NCBI RefSeq assembly: GCF_030651185.1
Contig: NZ_JAUSCJ010000036.1
Coordinates: 1 to 64,000 of the forward strand
Reading direction: 5' to 3'
Length of the DNA stretch: 64,000 nucleotides
DNA from: Phenylobacterium sp.
Lineage (GTDB): Bacteria; Pseudomonadota; Alphaproteobacteria; Caulobacterales; Caulobacteraceae
The position numbers were made by a program, and so were the translations under genes. Of the stretch, positions 33,092 to 42,047 are shown one piece after another (the stretch's first letter is position 1; each line of letters opens with the position of its first letter). The notes beneath the pieces are model-generated. The model saw only the letters and a list, made by a program, of their open reading frames with translations, had not been told where the DNA came from and searched no databases.

Positions 33092-35384
33092 ACGGCAGCC
33101 AACTCCAGCGCTCTTTCATCCGCCCATACAGCGCCCCGACGAGATTAGTGTAGTCGTCGGTCCAGGGACGGACGAGCACCGGCTCGGTCGGCTTCCAGCG
33201 GGGATCGCCGGCGAAGGCGGCCAGGGCTCTTTCATTGCGCGCCACGATCAAGGCGTCCTCCGAGGACTCCCACAGCATGGGCGAACTCTTGGCGGCGTCG
33301 TGCCGCTGCAGCAGGGCCTCGCCGCCGGCGGCGAAGGCCACCGCCATCGCCGGGCTGCGCAGATCCAGGTTCCGGTTGGAAAGGTGCAGCACCAGCACGC
33401 CCTCGGGCTTGATGTGGGTGAGGTAGCCCTTCATCGCCTCCACTGTCAGCAGGTGGGCCGGCACGCTGTCGGAGGAGAAGGCGTCGATCAGCAGGATGTC
33501 GAACTGATCCTGGGGCTGTTTGGCCAGGGTCAGGCGCGCATCGCCCAGCACATAGTCCACCTTCCCCCTGGCGCACTCGCTTGTGTAGGTGAAGTGGTCG
33601 GGATCTGTGGCGATGCGGATCACCAGGGGATCGATCTCGAAGAAGGTCAGGTGGTCGCCCGGCCGCGTATAGGTCGCCACAGCGCCGGTCCCCAGACCCA
33701 CAGCGCCAATCCGCAGAGCGGACATCGAGCCCTGGCGCTGGGTGAAGACCTGGCCGATCGGCGTCTCCGGCGCATAGTAGACCAGGGGCCGGCACCGCCA
33801 CCGCGGATCCTGCGCCTGGGCGCCGTGCAGGGTGGTGCCGTGCGAGAGCATCCGCACGGTCCCGCCCATTTGCGGCAATTGCAGTTCCGATTGACGAACG
33901 ACCCCGAAGAAGCTGCGCCAACTCTTCAGCACATCGACCTTGTCTCCCGCCCCTTCGGCGCCCAGCGAGATGATGGTGATGATCCCGAAGAAGACGATGC
34001 CGCGCCGTCGGACGAGGAAGGCGCAGACCACAGCCGCCGCAAGCGCGACCTTCACCACCATGAGCATTAGGTCATGACCGCTCATGCCCAGGATGTCGGC
34101 ACGGCCGATCTCACCGCTATAGGCCGCAAAGGTGGCCACGGGCGCGGCGACGGCGGCGAGGCAGCCGAGGGCGAAGGTCACCCAGCGCCAACGCTCCACC
34201 GGCCCCTCGCCCCAGGGCCGAACCAGACAAGCGAGCGCCAGGATGAGCGGATACTCCCAGACATTGTTGAAGATCACGGGCGCCAGGAAGGCGTTGAAAC
34301 CGCCCCCCACCACGCCGCCGAAGGACATCCACAGATAGAACTGTGTCAGTTGGCTTGGCGTCGGCCGGCGCGCCACCAGCGCCTGGTGACACATCAGCGC
34401 CGTCAGGAAGAAGGCGGAAAGGTGGATGAACAACTGCAGGAAGAGGTTGCTGGCCTTGAACGGCAGGATGGAGGCGCAGGCGGCCACCGCCGCAGCCTGC
34501 AGAATCAGCGTCGTCGCCTCAGACATCGCCGGCTTGGTCGAGAAGGCGATGATGAAGGTGATCAGATAGAGCGCCAGCGGCACCACCCAGATGAAGGGCG
34601 CCGACGCCACATCGGTCGTCAGGTGGGTGGTGACCCCCATCATCAGGCTCGACGGGATCGCCGCCAGGACGACCCAGGTCAGGCGGTTGCGCCAGGTGGG
34701 CGCTGGGTCATCCGTCGCAGCCTCGGTCGTGTCGGGCGCCGCCTGACCGGCCGACCGGGTGACGAAGTACATCAAGGCGCCCATCAGCAGGATGAAGGCC
34801 CCGTAGCCCAGGCTCCAGCTCAGCGCCTGGCCCTTCAGGCTGAACAATGGCTCCACCAGGATCGGATAGGCCAACAGGGCGATCAGGCTACCCAGGTTGC
34901 TGGCGGCATAGAGGGCGTAGGGTTCCGAGCCGGTGTCGGCGTGCAGGGTGCGCGCGTGCCAGGCCTGAACCAGCGGCGCGGTGGCCGACAGCACCGCGAA
35001 GGGGGCGCCGAGGGAGACGGTCATGACGCCCAACAGCCAGAGGGCTGGATGCTCGGAGCTCGGAGCGCCGAAGACACCGGTGACGTGCAGGGGCAGGACA
35101 AGGGCCGCCAGCAGCAGGGCGGCCAGATGGAGGCCCGCCTGCATCCGGATCGACCCCACCCGCTGCAACAGGTGCGCATAGCCGTAACCTGCCAGCAGGG
35201 CGGTCTGGAAGAAGGCCAGGCTGGTGTTCCAGACCGAGGGGCCGCCCCCCAGCAGGGGCAGGACCAGCTTGGCGATCATCGGCTCGACCAGGAAGACCAG
35301 GCTGGCGCTGGCGAAGATGGTCAGCGCGAACAGCACCGGCGAGCGGGCCGCGGCGGAGGCGGCGGCGGCGTCTTGGGTGCTCAT
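33090..35384 (-). CDS. Membrane protein fused to spermidine-synthase-like domain
   Basis: 764 residues. The first about 470 residues form 12 or more membrane segments of the fused MFS/spermidine-synthase type (VFLVEPMIAKLVLPLLGGGP, then SVWNTSLAFFQTALLAGYGY). The C-terminal about 230 residues carry the class I methyltransferase-like spermidine synthase fold: IGAVGLGTGAVATYTRPG, FFEIDPLVIRIA, VDYVLGDARLTLAKQ and ILLIDAFSSDSVPAHLLTVE. The DAF motif with following Ser replaces the DxxD Asp pair of true spermidine synthases, so polyamine synthesis is doubtful. The role is unknown. It is convergent with ispDF and divergent from pncC. Confidence 0.92.
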   Translation of the reverse strand: MSTQDAAAASAAARSPVLFALTIFASASLVFLVEPMIAKLVLPLLGGGPSVWNTSLAFFQTALLAGYGYAHLLQRVGSIRMQAGLHLAALLLAALVLPLHVTGVFGAPSSEHPALWLLGVMTVSLGAPFAVLSATAPLVQAWHARTLHADTGSEPYALYAASNLGSLIALLAYPILVEPLFSLKGQALSWSLGYGAFILLMGALMYFVTRSAGQAAPDTTEAATDDPAPTWRNRLTWVVLAAIPSSLMMGVTTHLTTDVASAPFIWVVPLALYLITFIIAFSTKPAMSEATTLILQAAAVAACASILPFKASNLFLQLFIHLSAFFLTALMCHQALVARRPTPSQLTQFYLWMSFGGVVGGGFNAFLAPVIFNNVWEYPLILALACLVRPWGEGPVERWRWVTFALGCLAAVAAPVATFAAYSGEIGRADILGMSGHDLMLMVVKVALAAAVVCAFLVRRRGIVFFGIITIISLGAEGAGDKVDVLKSWRSFFGVVRQSELQLPQMGGTVRMLSHGTTLHGAQAQDPRWRCRPLVYYAPETPIGQVFTQRQGSMSALRIGAVGLGTGAVATYTRPGDHLTFFEIDPLVIRIATDPDHFTYTSECARGKVDYVLGDARLTLAKQPQDQFDILLIDAFSSDSVPAHLLTVEAMKGYLTHIKPEGVLVLHLSNRNLDLRSPAMAVAFAAGGEALLQRHDAAKSSPMLWESSEDALIVARNERALAAFAGDPRWKPTEPVLVRPWTDDYTNLVGALYGRMKERWSWLP

Positions 35385-35468
35385 GTTTCGAATCGTCTTG
35401 TGTCTGGGGTCTCGGCGATGTTGTGGTCTCGCCTCATCCTTGCCTAGCTGTGTCGGAGTCGCGCGCCC

Positions 35469-35960
35469 ATGTTTTCCCTCGAGATCGAGACCCTCGCGCG
35501 CCTGCTGATCGACGAGGCCCGTGAGCGGAACCTGCGCATCGTCACCGCCGAGAGCTGCACCGGCGGCCTGGTGGCCGGCGCCATCTGCTCGATCTCCGGC
35601 GCGTCGGATGTGTTCGAGCGGGGCTTCGTCACCTATACCAACCGCGCCAAGCAGGAGCTGCTGGGCATTCCCGGCGACCTGCTGGCCGATCTTGGCGCGG
35701 TGTCAGAGCCTGTGGCCCGAATGATGGCCGAGGGCGCCCTGGAGGCGTCCAACGCCCACATCTCCGTGGCGATCACCGGAGTCGCAGGCCCGCATGGCGG
35801 CACGTCCTTCAAGCCGGTGGGCACCGTCCACATCGCCACCGCGCGCACCAACCACGGCCTGATGCACCGCCAGGAATTCTTCCAGTACGAGACGCGGTCG
35901 GAGATCCAGCTCGCCGCGGTGCAGGTCGCCCTGCAGGCCCTTCGCGACCGGATGACCTAG
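35469..35960 (+). CDS. pncC: Nicotinamide-nucleotide amidohydrolase, CinA C-terminal family
   Basis: 163 residues, the stand-alone CinA C-terminal domain. It hydrolyses NMN to nicotinic acid mononucleotide in NAD recycling. Catalytic Ser in VTAESCTGGLVAGAICSISG; further family motifs FVTYTNRAKQELLGIP and VAITGVAGPHGGTSFKPVGT. ATG at 35469 overlaps no gene; the promoter is in the 84-base gap to the divergent membrane fusion gene. The N-terminal CinA (MoCo-like) domain is absent, which is the usual form in these bacteria. Confidence 0.94.
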   Translation: MFSLEIETLARLLIDEARERNLRIVTAESCTGGLVAGAICSISGASDVFERGFVTYTNRAKQELLGIPGDLLADLGAVSEPVARMMAEGALEASNAHISVAITGVAGPHGGTSFKPVGTVHIATARTNHGLMHRQEFFQYETRSEIQLAAVQVALQALRDRMT

Positions 35961-35970
35961 AGCGTTTCCC

Positions 35971-36060
35971 GTCTGACTTGGATCAAGTCAGACGATCAGG
36001 AAGAGCGACCAAGTTAGGACTCTAGAGCCCCGTTGCGATTCATTCGAAACGAGGCTCTAG
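35971..36060. repeat. Two inverted repeats between convergent pncC and ratA-like genes
   Basis: First: GTCTGACTT (35971-35979) / AAGTCAGAC (35985-35993), perfect 9-bp arms, 5-base loop. Second: CTAGAGCCCCGTT (36022-36034) / AACGAGGCTCTAG (36048-36060), 12 of 13 paired, with the downstream gene's stop codon inside the right arm. The whole 90-base block looks like a dispersed intergenic repeat plus a bidirectional terminator. Confidence 0.65.
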
Positions 36061-36500
36061 GAATACAGCACCTTAGCCCGCGCCTCGAAGCACGCCATCA
36101 ACTTGTCGACGGCGTGGTTGAAGTTGGAGGTCAGCAGGGCCCCCAGAATCTTCGACTTGAACTCGAAGTCGATATCGAACTCGACGCGAGTCCCCTCGCC
36201 CTCGGGCTCGAACTTCCACTGGTTGCGCAAGAACTTGAAGGGGCCTGAGATCAGACCGACGTCGATCTGACGGTGGCCCGGGTCGCGACGGACCCGGGTG
36301 GAGAATGTCTCCTTCAGGAACGAGAAGCCGACCTTGGCCTCGGCGTCGGTCCAGATCATGCCCTGGCTGTCGGTGCGGCCGTTCCAGGTGCGCATGCCCA
36401 CGATCCACGGCACGAACTGCGGATAGGCGTCCACGTCGCCCACCAGCGCAAACAGCTGGTCGGGACTGTAGGGCAGCGTTCGGGTGACGTGGTGGCGCAA
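36057..36500 (-). CDS. Coenzyme Q-binding START-domain protein (COQ10/RatA family)
   Basis: 147 residues, single SRPBCC/START domain: TRTLPYSPDQLFALVGDVDA, YPQFVPWI, then GFSFLKETFSTRV, and the C-terminal helix TSNFNHAVDKLMACFEARAK. In mitochondria COQ10 binds ubiquinone; the E. coli homologue RatA was described as a toxin, but the respiratory role is more likely here. It starts 4 bases after the lipA stop on the same strand, so both are in one operon, a conserved alphaproteobacterial pair. Confidence 0.92.
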   Translation of the reverse strand: MRHHVTRTLPYSPDQLFALVGDVDAYPQFVPWIVGMRTWNGRTDSQGMIWTDAEAKVGFSFLKETFSTRVRRDPGHRQIDVGLISGPFKFLRNQWKFEPEGEGTRVEFDIDFEFKSKILGALLTSNFNHAVDKLMACFEARAKVLYS

Positions 36501-36504
36501 GACC

Positions 36505-37464
36505 TTAAGCGGCGTCCTTGGCCCGGCGGGCGGCCTGCAGCTTGGCGAAGTCCTCGCCGGCGTGGTGCGACGAGCGGGTCAGCGGGCTGGCCGAGACCAT
36601 CAGGAAGCCCTTGGCCCGCGCGATTTCTTCATAGGCGTGGAATTCGTCGGGGGTCACATAGCGGTCGATGGCGGCGTGCTTGCGGGTCGGCTGCAGGTAC
36701 TGGCCGATGGTCAGGAACTCGATGCCGGCCGAGCGCATGTCGTCCATCACCTGCATGACCTCTTCCTTGGTCTCGCCGAGGCCGACCATGAGGCCGGACT
36801 TGGTGAACTGCTCGGGGTCGCGCTCCTTCACCCGCTCCAGCAAGCGCAGGGAGTGGAAATAGCGGGCCCCGGGTCGGATCGAGAGATAGAGGCGCGGCAC
36901 GGTCTCCAGGTTGTGGTTGAAGACGTCGGGCTTGGCGTCGATCACCAACTCGGCGGCGGCGGCTGGCTTGCGCAGGAAGTCGGGCGTCAGGATTTCGATC
37001 GTTGTTCCGGCGGCCGCCGCGCGGATCGCCCGGACAACCTCGGCGAAGTGGGCCGCGCCGCCGTCGGCCAGATCGTCACGGTCCACCGAGGTGATGACCA
37101 CGTGCTTCAAACCCATCTTCACCACGGCGTCGGCGACACGGCCAGGTTCAGTGGGATCCAAGGGCTGGGGCTTGCCGGTGATCACGTTGCAGAAGGCGCA
37201 GGCTCGGGTACAGGTGTCGCCCATGATCATCATGGTGGCGTGATTGATGGACCAGCACTCGCCGATGTTGGGACAGGCGGCCTCCTCGCAGACCGTGGTC
37301 AGCCCGTGTTCCTTCACCGTGGCCCGGGTGGCGGCATAGCCGGGGGATCCCGGCGCGCGGACGCGCAGCCAGTCGGGCTTGCGCAGCATCGGCGTATCGG
37401 GCCGTGACTGTTTCTCGGGGTGTCGCGGCCTTGCGCCGGTGACGGTGTCGATGACGGTCGCCAT
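36505..37464 (-). CDS. lipA: Lipoyl synthase
   Basis: Radical SAM enzyme that inserts two sulfurs into octanoyl groups on lipoyl domains. 319 residues. The auxiliary cluster Cys motif is [13 protein letters not shown]; the SAM cluster CxxxCxxC is [10 protein letters not shown]; and the C-terminal SSHHAGE includes the third-ligand Ser ([14 protein letters not shown]). ATG 37464 gives the family N-terminus [19 protein letters not shown]; the frame is open far upstream without similarity. Its targets include the lipoyl domains of PdhB and PdhC in this window. Followed directly by the COQ10-like gene; divergent from the hydrolase gene 88 bases away. Confidence 0.97.
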   Translation of the reverse strand: MATVIDTVTGARPRHPEKQSRPDTPMLRKPDWLRVRAPGSPGYAATRATVKEHGLTTVCEEAACPNIGECWSINHATMMIMGDTCTRACAFCNVITGKPQPLDPTEPGRVADAVVKMGLKHVVITSVDRDDLADGGAAHFAEVVRAIRAAAAGTTIEILTPDFLRKPAAAAELVIDAKPDVFNHNLETVPRLYLSIRPGARYFHSLRLLERVKERDPEQFTKSGLMVGLGETKEEVMQVMDDMRSAGIEFLTIGQYLQPTRKHAAIDRYVTPDEFHAYEEIARAKGFLMVSASPLTRSSHHAGEDFAKLQAARRAKDAA

Positions 37465-37551
37465 GCCCCCTAGATCGGCGTTCACAGCCGTCGGATCAAG
37501 CCACGATTGAGCGGCCTTGCGCCACAGCGGCGATCTGGGTTCAAAGACGGC

Positions 37552-38637
37552 ATGGTCCGCGCACTGGCAGTCGCCGCTTTGCTCCTGTTGCTCGCGGCGT
37601 GCGGCCGTGGCGACCTGATGGGCCCGTTCGCGGAAACCCAGACGCCGCCGGCCCTCAGCCCCCGCTTTTATCCGCCGGAAGGCTGGGCCTGGGGCTTCAT
37701 CGAGACCGGCGGCAAACCCGCGCAGCGTTACGGTGTCGCTGCAGGCTGGCGGGCGCCGAAGGCCACGGTGGTGATCCTGCCCGGCTACGGGGAGTCGGCG
37801 GAGGCCTGGTTCGAAACCGCCAGCGGCTTGATCCGACGTGGCTACACGGTCTGGATCCTGGAACGCGCGGGCCAAGGGGGATCAGGCCGCTACACCCTGC
37901 CCCGCGACCTGGGCTTTGTTCCCAGCTTCGATCCGGACGTCGCCAATGTCCGCGCCCTGGTCCGTGTGGTGATCCGGCCGCCGGAGGCCAGCCCCTTGAT
38001 CCTCCTGGCTCACGCTGACGGCGCGGTCGTGGCGCTGCGGGCCTTGGAGACCGGGCTGAAGGTCGACGGCGTCATCATCTCTTCACCCGATGTGGCCTCC
38101 CGGGCGGTGAGCACCGACTCCGCTCAGGCGCTCGCCGGCCGCGTGGGCCTTGGCCGCCTGCCCTCGGCCGACTGGCGTCCCTGGAGCAGGTCGGCGCCGG
38201 ACGCTCGGGGCTCGGGCCTGACCCACGACCCCTGGCGCGGCCGTGTGCAGCAGGCGTGGCAGACTGCGAACCCGGACCTGCGGATGTCCTCGGCCAGCCT
38301 CGGTTGGCGAGGCGCTCACCAGGCGGCCAGCCGCGCGGCGGAGGCCGACGCCGCCGCGGTCAAGGCTGATGTCCTGATGCTGTTACCCGACAAGACCACG
38401 AAGGAGGCCTTGGCGCTCTGCAAGGCCTTGCCCGACTGCCGGTCGGTCGCCGTGCCCGGCGCCCTGCCAGCTCTGCACCTCGAGCAGGATCGCTTCCGCC
38501 AGCCCTGGATGGATCAGGTCACCACCTACATCGCCGCCAAGGTGGCCGCCGCGCGAGAGGCCGACGTCGCGCCGCCGATGGCGCCAACGCCTGTTCCCGC
38601 CCCAGTTCCCGAGGAAAACTCTCCGCCCACCCCGTGA
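37552..38637 (+). CDS. Alpha/beta-hydrolase-fold lipoprotein with degenerate nucleophile elbow
   Basis: 361 residues. A lipoprotein signal ([14 protein letters not shown]) puts the lipidated Cys at position 17. The fold resembles monoacylglycerol lipase/lysophospholipase ([20 protein letters not shown], then [17 protein letters not shown]). The nucleophile elbow, normally GHSxG, reads [12 protein letters not shown], with Ala155 at the Ser position. The putative acid ([10 protein letters not shown]) and His ([11 protein letters not shown]) regions remain. ATG 37552 gives a complete lipoprotein signal. The Pro-rich tail ([17 protein letters not shown]) looks disordered. If the reading is right it is not a serine hydrolase, but may bind a ligand or use another mechanism. 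Confidence 0.85.
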   Translation: MVRALAVAALLLLLAACGRGDLMGPFAETQTPPALSPRFYPPEGWAWGFIETGGKPAQRYGVAAGWRAPKATVVILPGYGESAEAWFETASGLIRRGYTVWILERAGQGGSGRYTLPRDLGFVPSFDPDVANVRALVRVVIRPPEASPLILLAHADGAVVALRALETGLKVDGVIISSPDVASRAVSTDSAQALAGRVGLGRLPSADWRPWSRSAPDARGSGLTHDPWRGRVQQAWQTANPDLRMSSASLGWRGAHQAASRAAEADAAAVKADVLMLLPDKTTKEALALCKALPDCRSVAVPGALPALHLEQDRFRQPWMDQVTTYIAAKVAAAREADVAPPMAPTPVPAPVPEENSPPTP

Positions 38638-38735
38638 AACCACCTCACGGTTTGTAACGTATCCTTGCAATGGCGACCTTGAACGATAGGCTTGAGCTCC
38701 AAGAAACGGCGATCCGATCGGGGAGGTCTTCGCCT

Positions 38736-40292
38736 TTGTCGCGTACATTTGATCCGCTTGAGAGCCAGAAAACCCTGTTTGGGGCTCTGCTCGACGCCCG
38801 CGCTCAGTTCGGCGCCAAGAAACCGATCCTGGAGGACCAGGAGCGCAATCCTCTGTCCTATACGGACCTGATCCGCGCGGCCTTCGCTCTGGGCCGCAAG
38901 ATCGCGGCCATGACGGAGAAGGGCGAACGGGTCGGTGTCATGCTGCCCGCCAGCTCGGGCGCCGTGGTGACCTTCTTCGCTCTACATGCCTTCGGGCGCA
39001 TTCCCACCATGCTCAACTTCACCTCCGGAATCCGGAACCTGAAGGGCGCGTGCAAGCTGGCCGGGGTGAAACGGGTGCTGACCTCGCATCGCTTCATCGA
39101 GCAGGGCCAGCTTCATGACCTGGTCGACGCCTTGGACGACGTGTCCGTGGTCACCTATCTGGAGGATGTGCGCGAGAAGATCGGCCTGGCCGACAAGCTG
39201 TTCGCCGCCACCGCCGGGGCGTTTCCCAAGGCCTTCGTGGCTGAAACCAAGGCCGACGATCCGGGTGTGATCCTGTTCACCTCGGGCAGCTTTGGCGTGC
39301 CCAAGGGCGTGGTGCTGAGCCAGGCGAACCTGGTGGCCAACGTCTACCAGATCGCCGCCCATATCCCGCTGGATCCGGACTGGGTGATGTTCAATCCCCT
39401 GCCCACCTTCCACTGCTTTGGCCTGACGGGCGGCGCCCTGCTGCCGATCCTGACCGGCATGAAGGCGTTCCAGTACCCCTCGCCCCTGCACACCAAGGTG
39501 ATCCCGCCCCTGCTGAAGGACACCAAGGCCTCCATCCTGTTGGCCACCGACACCTTCCTGAACCAGTACGCCCGGGTCGCGGAATACGACGAGCTGGCCG
39601 GCCTGAAGTTCATCGTCTGCGGCGCTGAGAAGGTTCGCGAAGAGACGCACAACCTGATCCGCGACAGGTTCGGCGACGTGCCGGTGCTGGAAGGCTATGG
39701 CGCCACCGAGGCGGCGCCCGTGATCGCGGTGAACAAGCCCATCGACAACCGCCGCGGCACGGTCGGCGGCGTACTGCCGGGCATGCAGACCCGGCTTGAG
39801 CCGGTTCCCGGCATTCCGGGCGGCGGCCGGTTCTATGTGCGCGGCCCCAATGTGATGAGCGGCTACCTTCGCCCCGACGGGACTATCGAGCCCCTGGCCG
39901 ACGGCTGGCATGACACCGGGGACGTCGTGGACATAACCGACGACGACTGGGTGACGATTCGGGGCCGGGTGAAGCGTTTCGCCAAGATCGGCGGCGAGAT
40001 GGTGTCTTTGACCGCCGCCGAGGACCTGGCCATCGCCGTATGGCCCGACAACCGCCATGCTGTCATTTCCATGCCCGACGCCCGCAAGGGGGAGCGGCTA
40101 ATCCTGGTCACCGACCGCATGGACGCCGACTCCACCGCGCTCGTCGCCCACGCCAAGGCCATCGGCGCTTCGGAGCTGAACGTGCCCAAGAAGATCATCA
40201 AGGTCCCCGAAGTGCCTGTCCTGGGCACCGGCAAGACCGACTACGTGGTCATCCAGCGGATGGTCGAGGCGGAGGGCCGCCGCGCGGCGTGA
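38736..40292 (+). CDS. Acyl-adenylating enzyme (acyl-CoA/acyl-ACP synthetase, AMP-binding family)
   Basis: About 518 residues of the ANL superfamily. P-loop-like motif: LFTSGSFGVPKGVVLSQANL. Adenylate-binding motif: VLEGYGATEAAPVIAVN. ATP-ribose motif: GWHDTGDVVDITDDD. The C-terminal Lys is in VLGTGKTDYVVIQRM. It resembles the acyl-ACP synthetase half of Aas-type proteins, but the PlsC-like acyltransferase half is missing. TTG 38736 was chosen because GGGAGG lies at 38721-38726; ATG at 38670 is an alternative with a weak ribosome site. It may activate fatty acids for lipid repair or salvage. Followed 45 bases later by a DoxX gene. Confidence 0.9.
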   Translation: MSRTFDPLESQKTLFGALLDARAQFGAKKPILEDQERNPLSYTDLIRAAFALGRKIAAMTEKGERVGVMLPASSGAVVTFFALHAFGRIPTMLNFTSGIRNLKGACKLAGVKRVLTSHRFIEQGQLHDLVDALDDVSVVTYLEDVREKIGLADKLFAATAGAFPKAFVAETKADDPGVILFTSGSFGVPKGVVLSQANLVANVYQIAAHIPLDPDWVMFNPLPTFHCFGLTGGALLPILTGMKAFQYPSPLHTKVIPPLLKDTKASILLATDTFLNQYARVAEYDELAGLKFIVCGAEKVREETHNLIRDRFGDVPVLEGYGATEAAPVIAVNKPIDNRRGTVGGVLPGMQTRLEPVPGIPGGGRFYVRGPNVMSGYLRPDGTIEPLADGWHDTGDVVDITDDDWVTIRGRVKRFAKIGGEMVSLTAAEDLAIAVWPDNRHAVISMPDARKGERLILVTDRMDADSTALVAHAKAIGASELNVPKKIIKVPEVPVLGTGKTDYVVIQRMVEAEGRRAA

Positions 40293-40337
40293 CGACGAGC
40301 TAAGGATAAGCGCCGCCAAGGCGCACGGGAGGACACC

Positions 40338-40733
40338 ATGCCGAACCTCGATGCCTGGGCGCCGCGCGTCCTGAGCCTGCTGCGCATCATCACCGCGCTG
40401 CTGTTCCTGCAGCACGGCCTGATGAAGCTCTTCGGATTTCCGGGACCGCAGGAAGGGGCGCCCGATCCCCTGCCCCCGCTGCTGATCGCGGCGGCCTGGC
40501 TGGAGATCGTCGGCGGCGGGCTGGTGGCGATCGGGCTCTTCACCCGCCCCGTGGCCTTCGTTCTGTCGGGCATGATGGCGGTGGCCTATTTCGTGGCCCA
40601 CGCCCCCGCCAACTTCTACCCAGCCCTGAACCACGGCGAGCCGGCGATCCTCTACTGCTTCGTCTTCCTGTATCTGGTGGTCGCCGGCGGCGGGATCTGG
40701 AGCGTGGACGCCCTGGTGCGCAAGCGGCCCTAA
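40338..40733 (+). CDS. DoxX-family integral membrane protein
   Basis: 131 residues, four membrane segments. DoxX core: LSLLRIITALLFLQHGLMKL near the N-terminus, then AWLEIVGGGLVAIGLFTRPV, AFVLSGMMAVAYFVAHAP and a final segment IVYLVVAGGG-like (FVFLYLVVAGGGIW). DoxX proteins are associated with thiol/redox stress in actinobacteria but this is not established here. GGAGG at 40327-40331 is a good RBS. It could be co-transcribed with the upstream acyl-adenylating gene. Confidence 0.9.
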   Translation: MPNLDAWAPRVLSLLRIITALLFLQHGLMKLFGFPGPQEGAPDPLPPLLIAAAWLEIVGGGLVAIGLFTRPVAFVLSGMMAVAYFVAHAPANFYPALNHGEPAILYCFVFLYLVVAGGGIWSVDALVRKRP

Positions 40734-40811
40734 TCAGGGCTTGGCTGCCGTGGGGGAGCCGGGTCCATCCTGACCCTCAGAAACGCAAACCGACCCTGAG
40801 AGGAATACGCC

Positions 40812-42047
40812 ATGGCCGAAGCCTGGATCATCGACGTCGCCCGTACCCCCCGTGGCGTCGGCAAGCCCGAGAAGGGCGCCCTGTCGGGCGTCCACCCGCA
40901 GCGAATCCTGTCCACGGTCCTGAAGGCCCTGGCCGAGCGCAACAACCTCAACACCGCCGATATCGACGACGTGATCGCCGGCTGCGGCACCCAGTTCGGC
41001 AAGCAGGGCTCCTGCATCGCCCGCATGGCGGCGCTCGACGCCGGCTACGCCAATGAGGCGGCCGGCATGTCGCTCGACCGCTTCTGCGGCTCGGGCCTGA
41101 CGGCGGTGAACCTGGCGGCCATGGGCGTGATGTCCGGCGCCCAGGACCTGGTGGTGGCCGGCGGCGTGGAGTCCATGTCCTACGGCTCGACCCTGAAGCG
41201 TCAGGTCGGCCCGACCCTAGACTCCGGCAACGAACACCTGCGGTCGATCCACCCCCAGCCGCACCAAGGCGTCTGCGGCGACGTGGTGGCGACCCTGGAG
41301 GGCTTTACCCGCGAGGACGTCGATGCGCTTGCGCTCGAAAGCCAGCGCCGGGCGGCCCACGCCATCGCCAACGGCTACTTCGACCGCAGCCTGATCACCG
41401 TCTACAACGACGACGGCAGCGTCGCCCTGGACCGCGAGGAGTATCCCCGCGCCGGCACGACCGCCGAAGGTCTGGCCGCCCTCAAGGCCGCTTTCGCCAG
41501 CCTCTATGACGTGCCGCTGGACGAACAGGGCCTGTCCTTCCGCAAGCTGGTGGAAGCCACCTACCCGGACCTGAAGATCAACCACGTGCACCATGCCGGC
41601 AACTCGTCGGGCGTGGTGGACGGCGCCGGCGCCGTGATCATCGCCTCGCCGGAGTATGCCCGCGCCCACGGCCTGACGCCGCGGGCCCGCATCCGCTCGG
41701 TCTCCACGGCCGGCGACTCGCCCGAGCTGATGCTGAACGCCCCCGGCCCGGCGGCCCGCAAGGCGCTGAAGAAGGCCGGCATGACCATGAAGGACATCCA
41801 GCTGGTCGAGATCAACGAGGCCTTCGCCGTGGTGCCGTTGAAGTTCATGCGCGACCTGGACGTCGATCCGGCCATCGTCAATGTCAACGGCGGCGCCATC
41901 GCCCTGGGTCACCCCATCGGGGCGACGGGGGCCATGATTCTCGGCACCCTGCTGGACGAGATGGAACGGCGTGACCTGTCGGTCGGCATGGCCACCCTCT
42001 GCGCCGCCGGCGGCATGGCCCCGGCGGCGATCATCGAGCGGATCTAG
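40812..42047 (+). CDS. Acetyl-CoA acetyltransferase family thiolase
   Basis: 411 residues. Nucleophilic Cys in LDRFCGSGLTAVNLAA, second Cys in TLCAAGGMAPAAI, and His in NGGAIALGHPIGATGA; the NEAF motif is VEINEAFAVVPL. The loop between has the usual insertion (SYGSTLKRQVG). Thiolases of this class either condense or split acyl-CoA; the sequence NEAFAVV and length are normal, but substrate chain length is not readable. RBS AGAGGAA precedes ATG 40812. The stop overlaps the convergent lpdA stop by 4 bases. Confidence 0.95.
   Translation: MAEAWIIDVARTPRGVGKPEKGALSGVHPQRILSTVLKALAERNNLNTADIDDVIAGCGTQFGKQGSCIARMAALDAGYANEAAGMSLDRFCGSGLTAVNLAAMGVMSGAQDLVVAGGVESMSYGSTLKRQVGPTLDSGNEHLRSIHPQPHQGVCGDVVATLEGFTREDVDALALESQRRAAHAIANGYFDRSLITVYNDDGSVALDREEYPRAGTTAEGLAALKAAFASLYDVPLDEQGLSFRKLVEATYPDLKINHVHHAGNSSGVVDGAGAVIIASPEYARAHGLTPRARIRSVSTAGDSPELMLNAPGPAARKALKKAGMTMKDIQLVEINEAFAVVPLKFMRDLDVDPAIVNVNGGAIALGHPIGATGAMILGTLLDEMERRDLSVGMATLCAAGGMAPAAIIERI

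Noticed and set aside
35975..35989. FNR-like box in the pncC-ratA gap
   Set aside because: The centre reads TTGGATCAA, without the four-base spacer; it is part of a symmetric hairpin at convergent gene ends, not a promoter.
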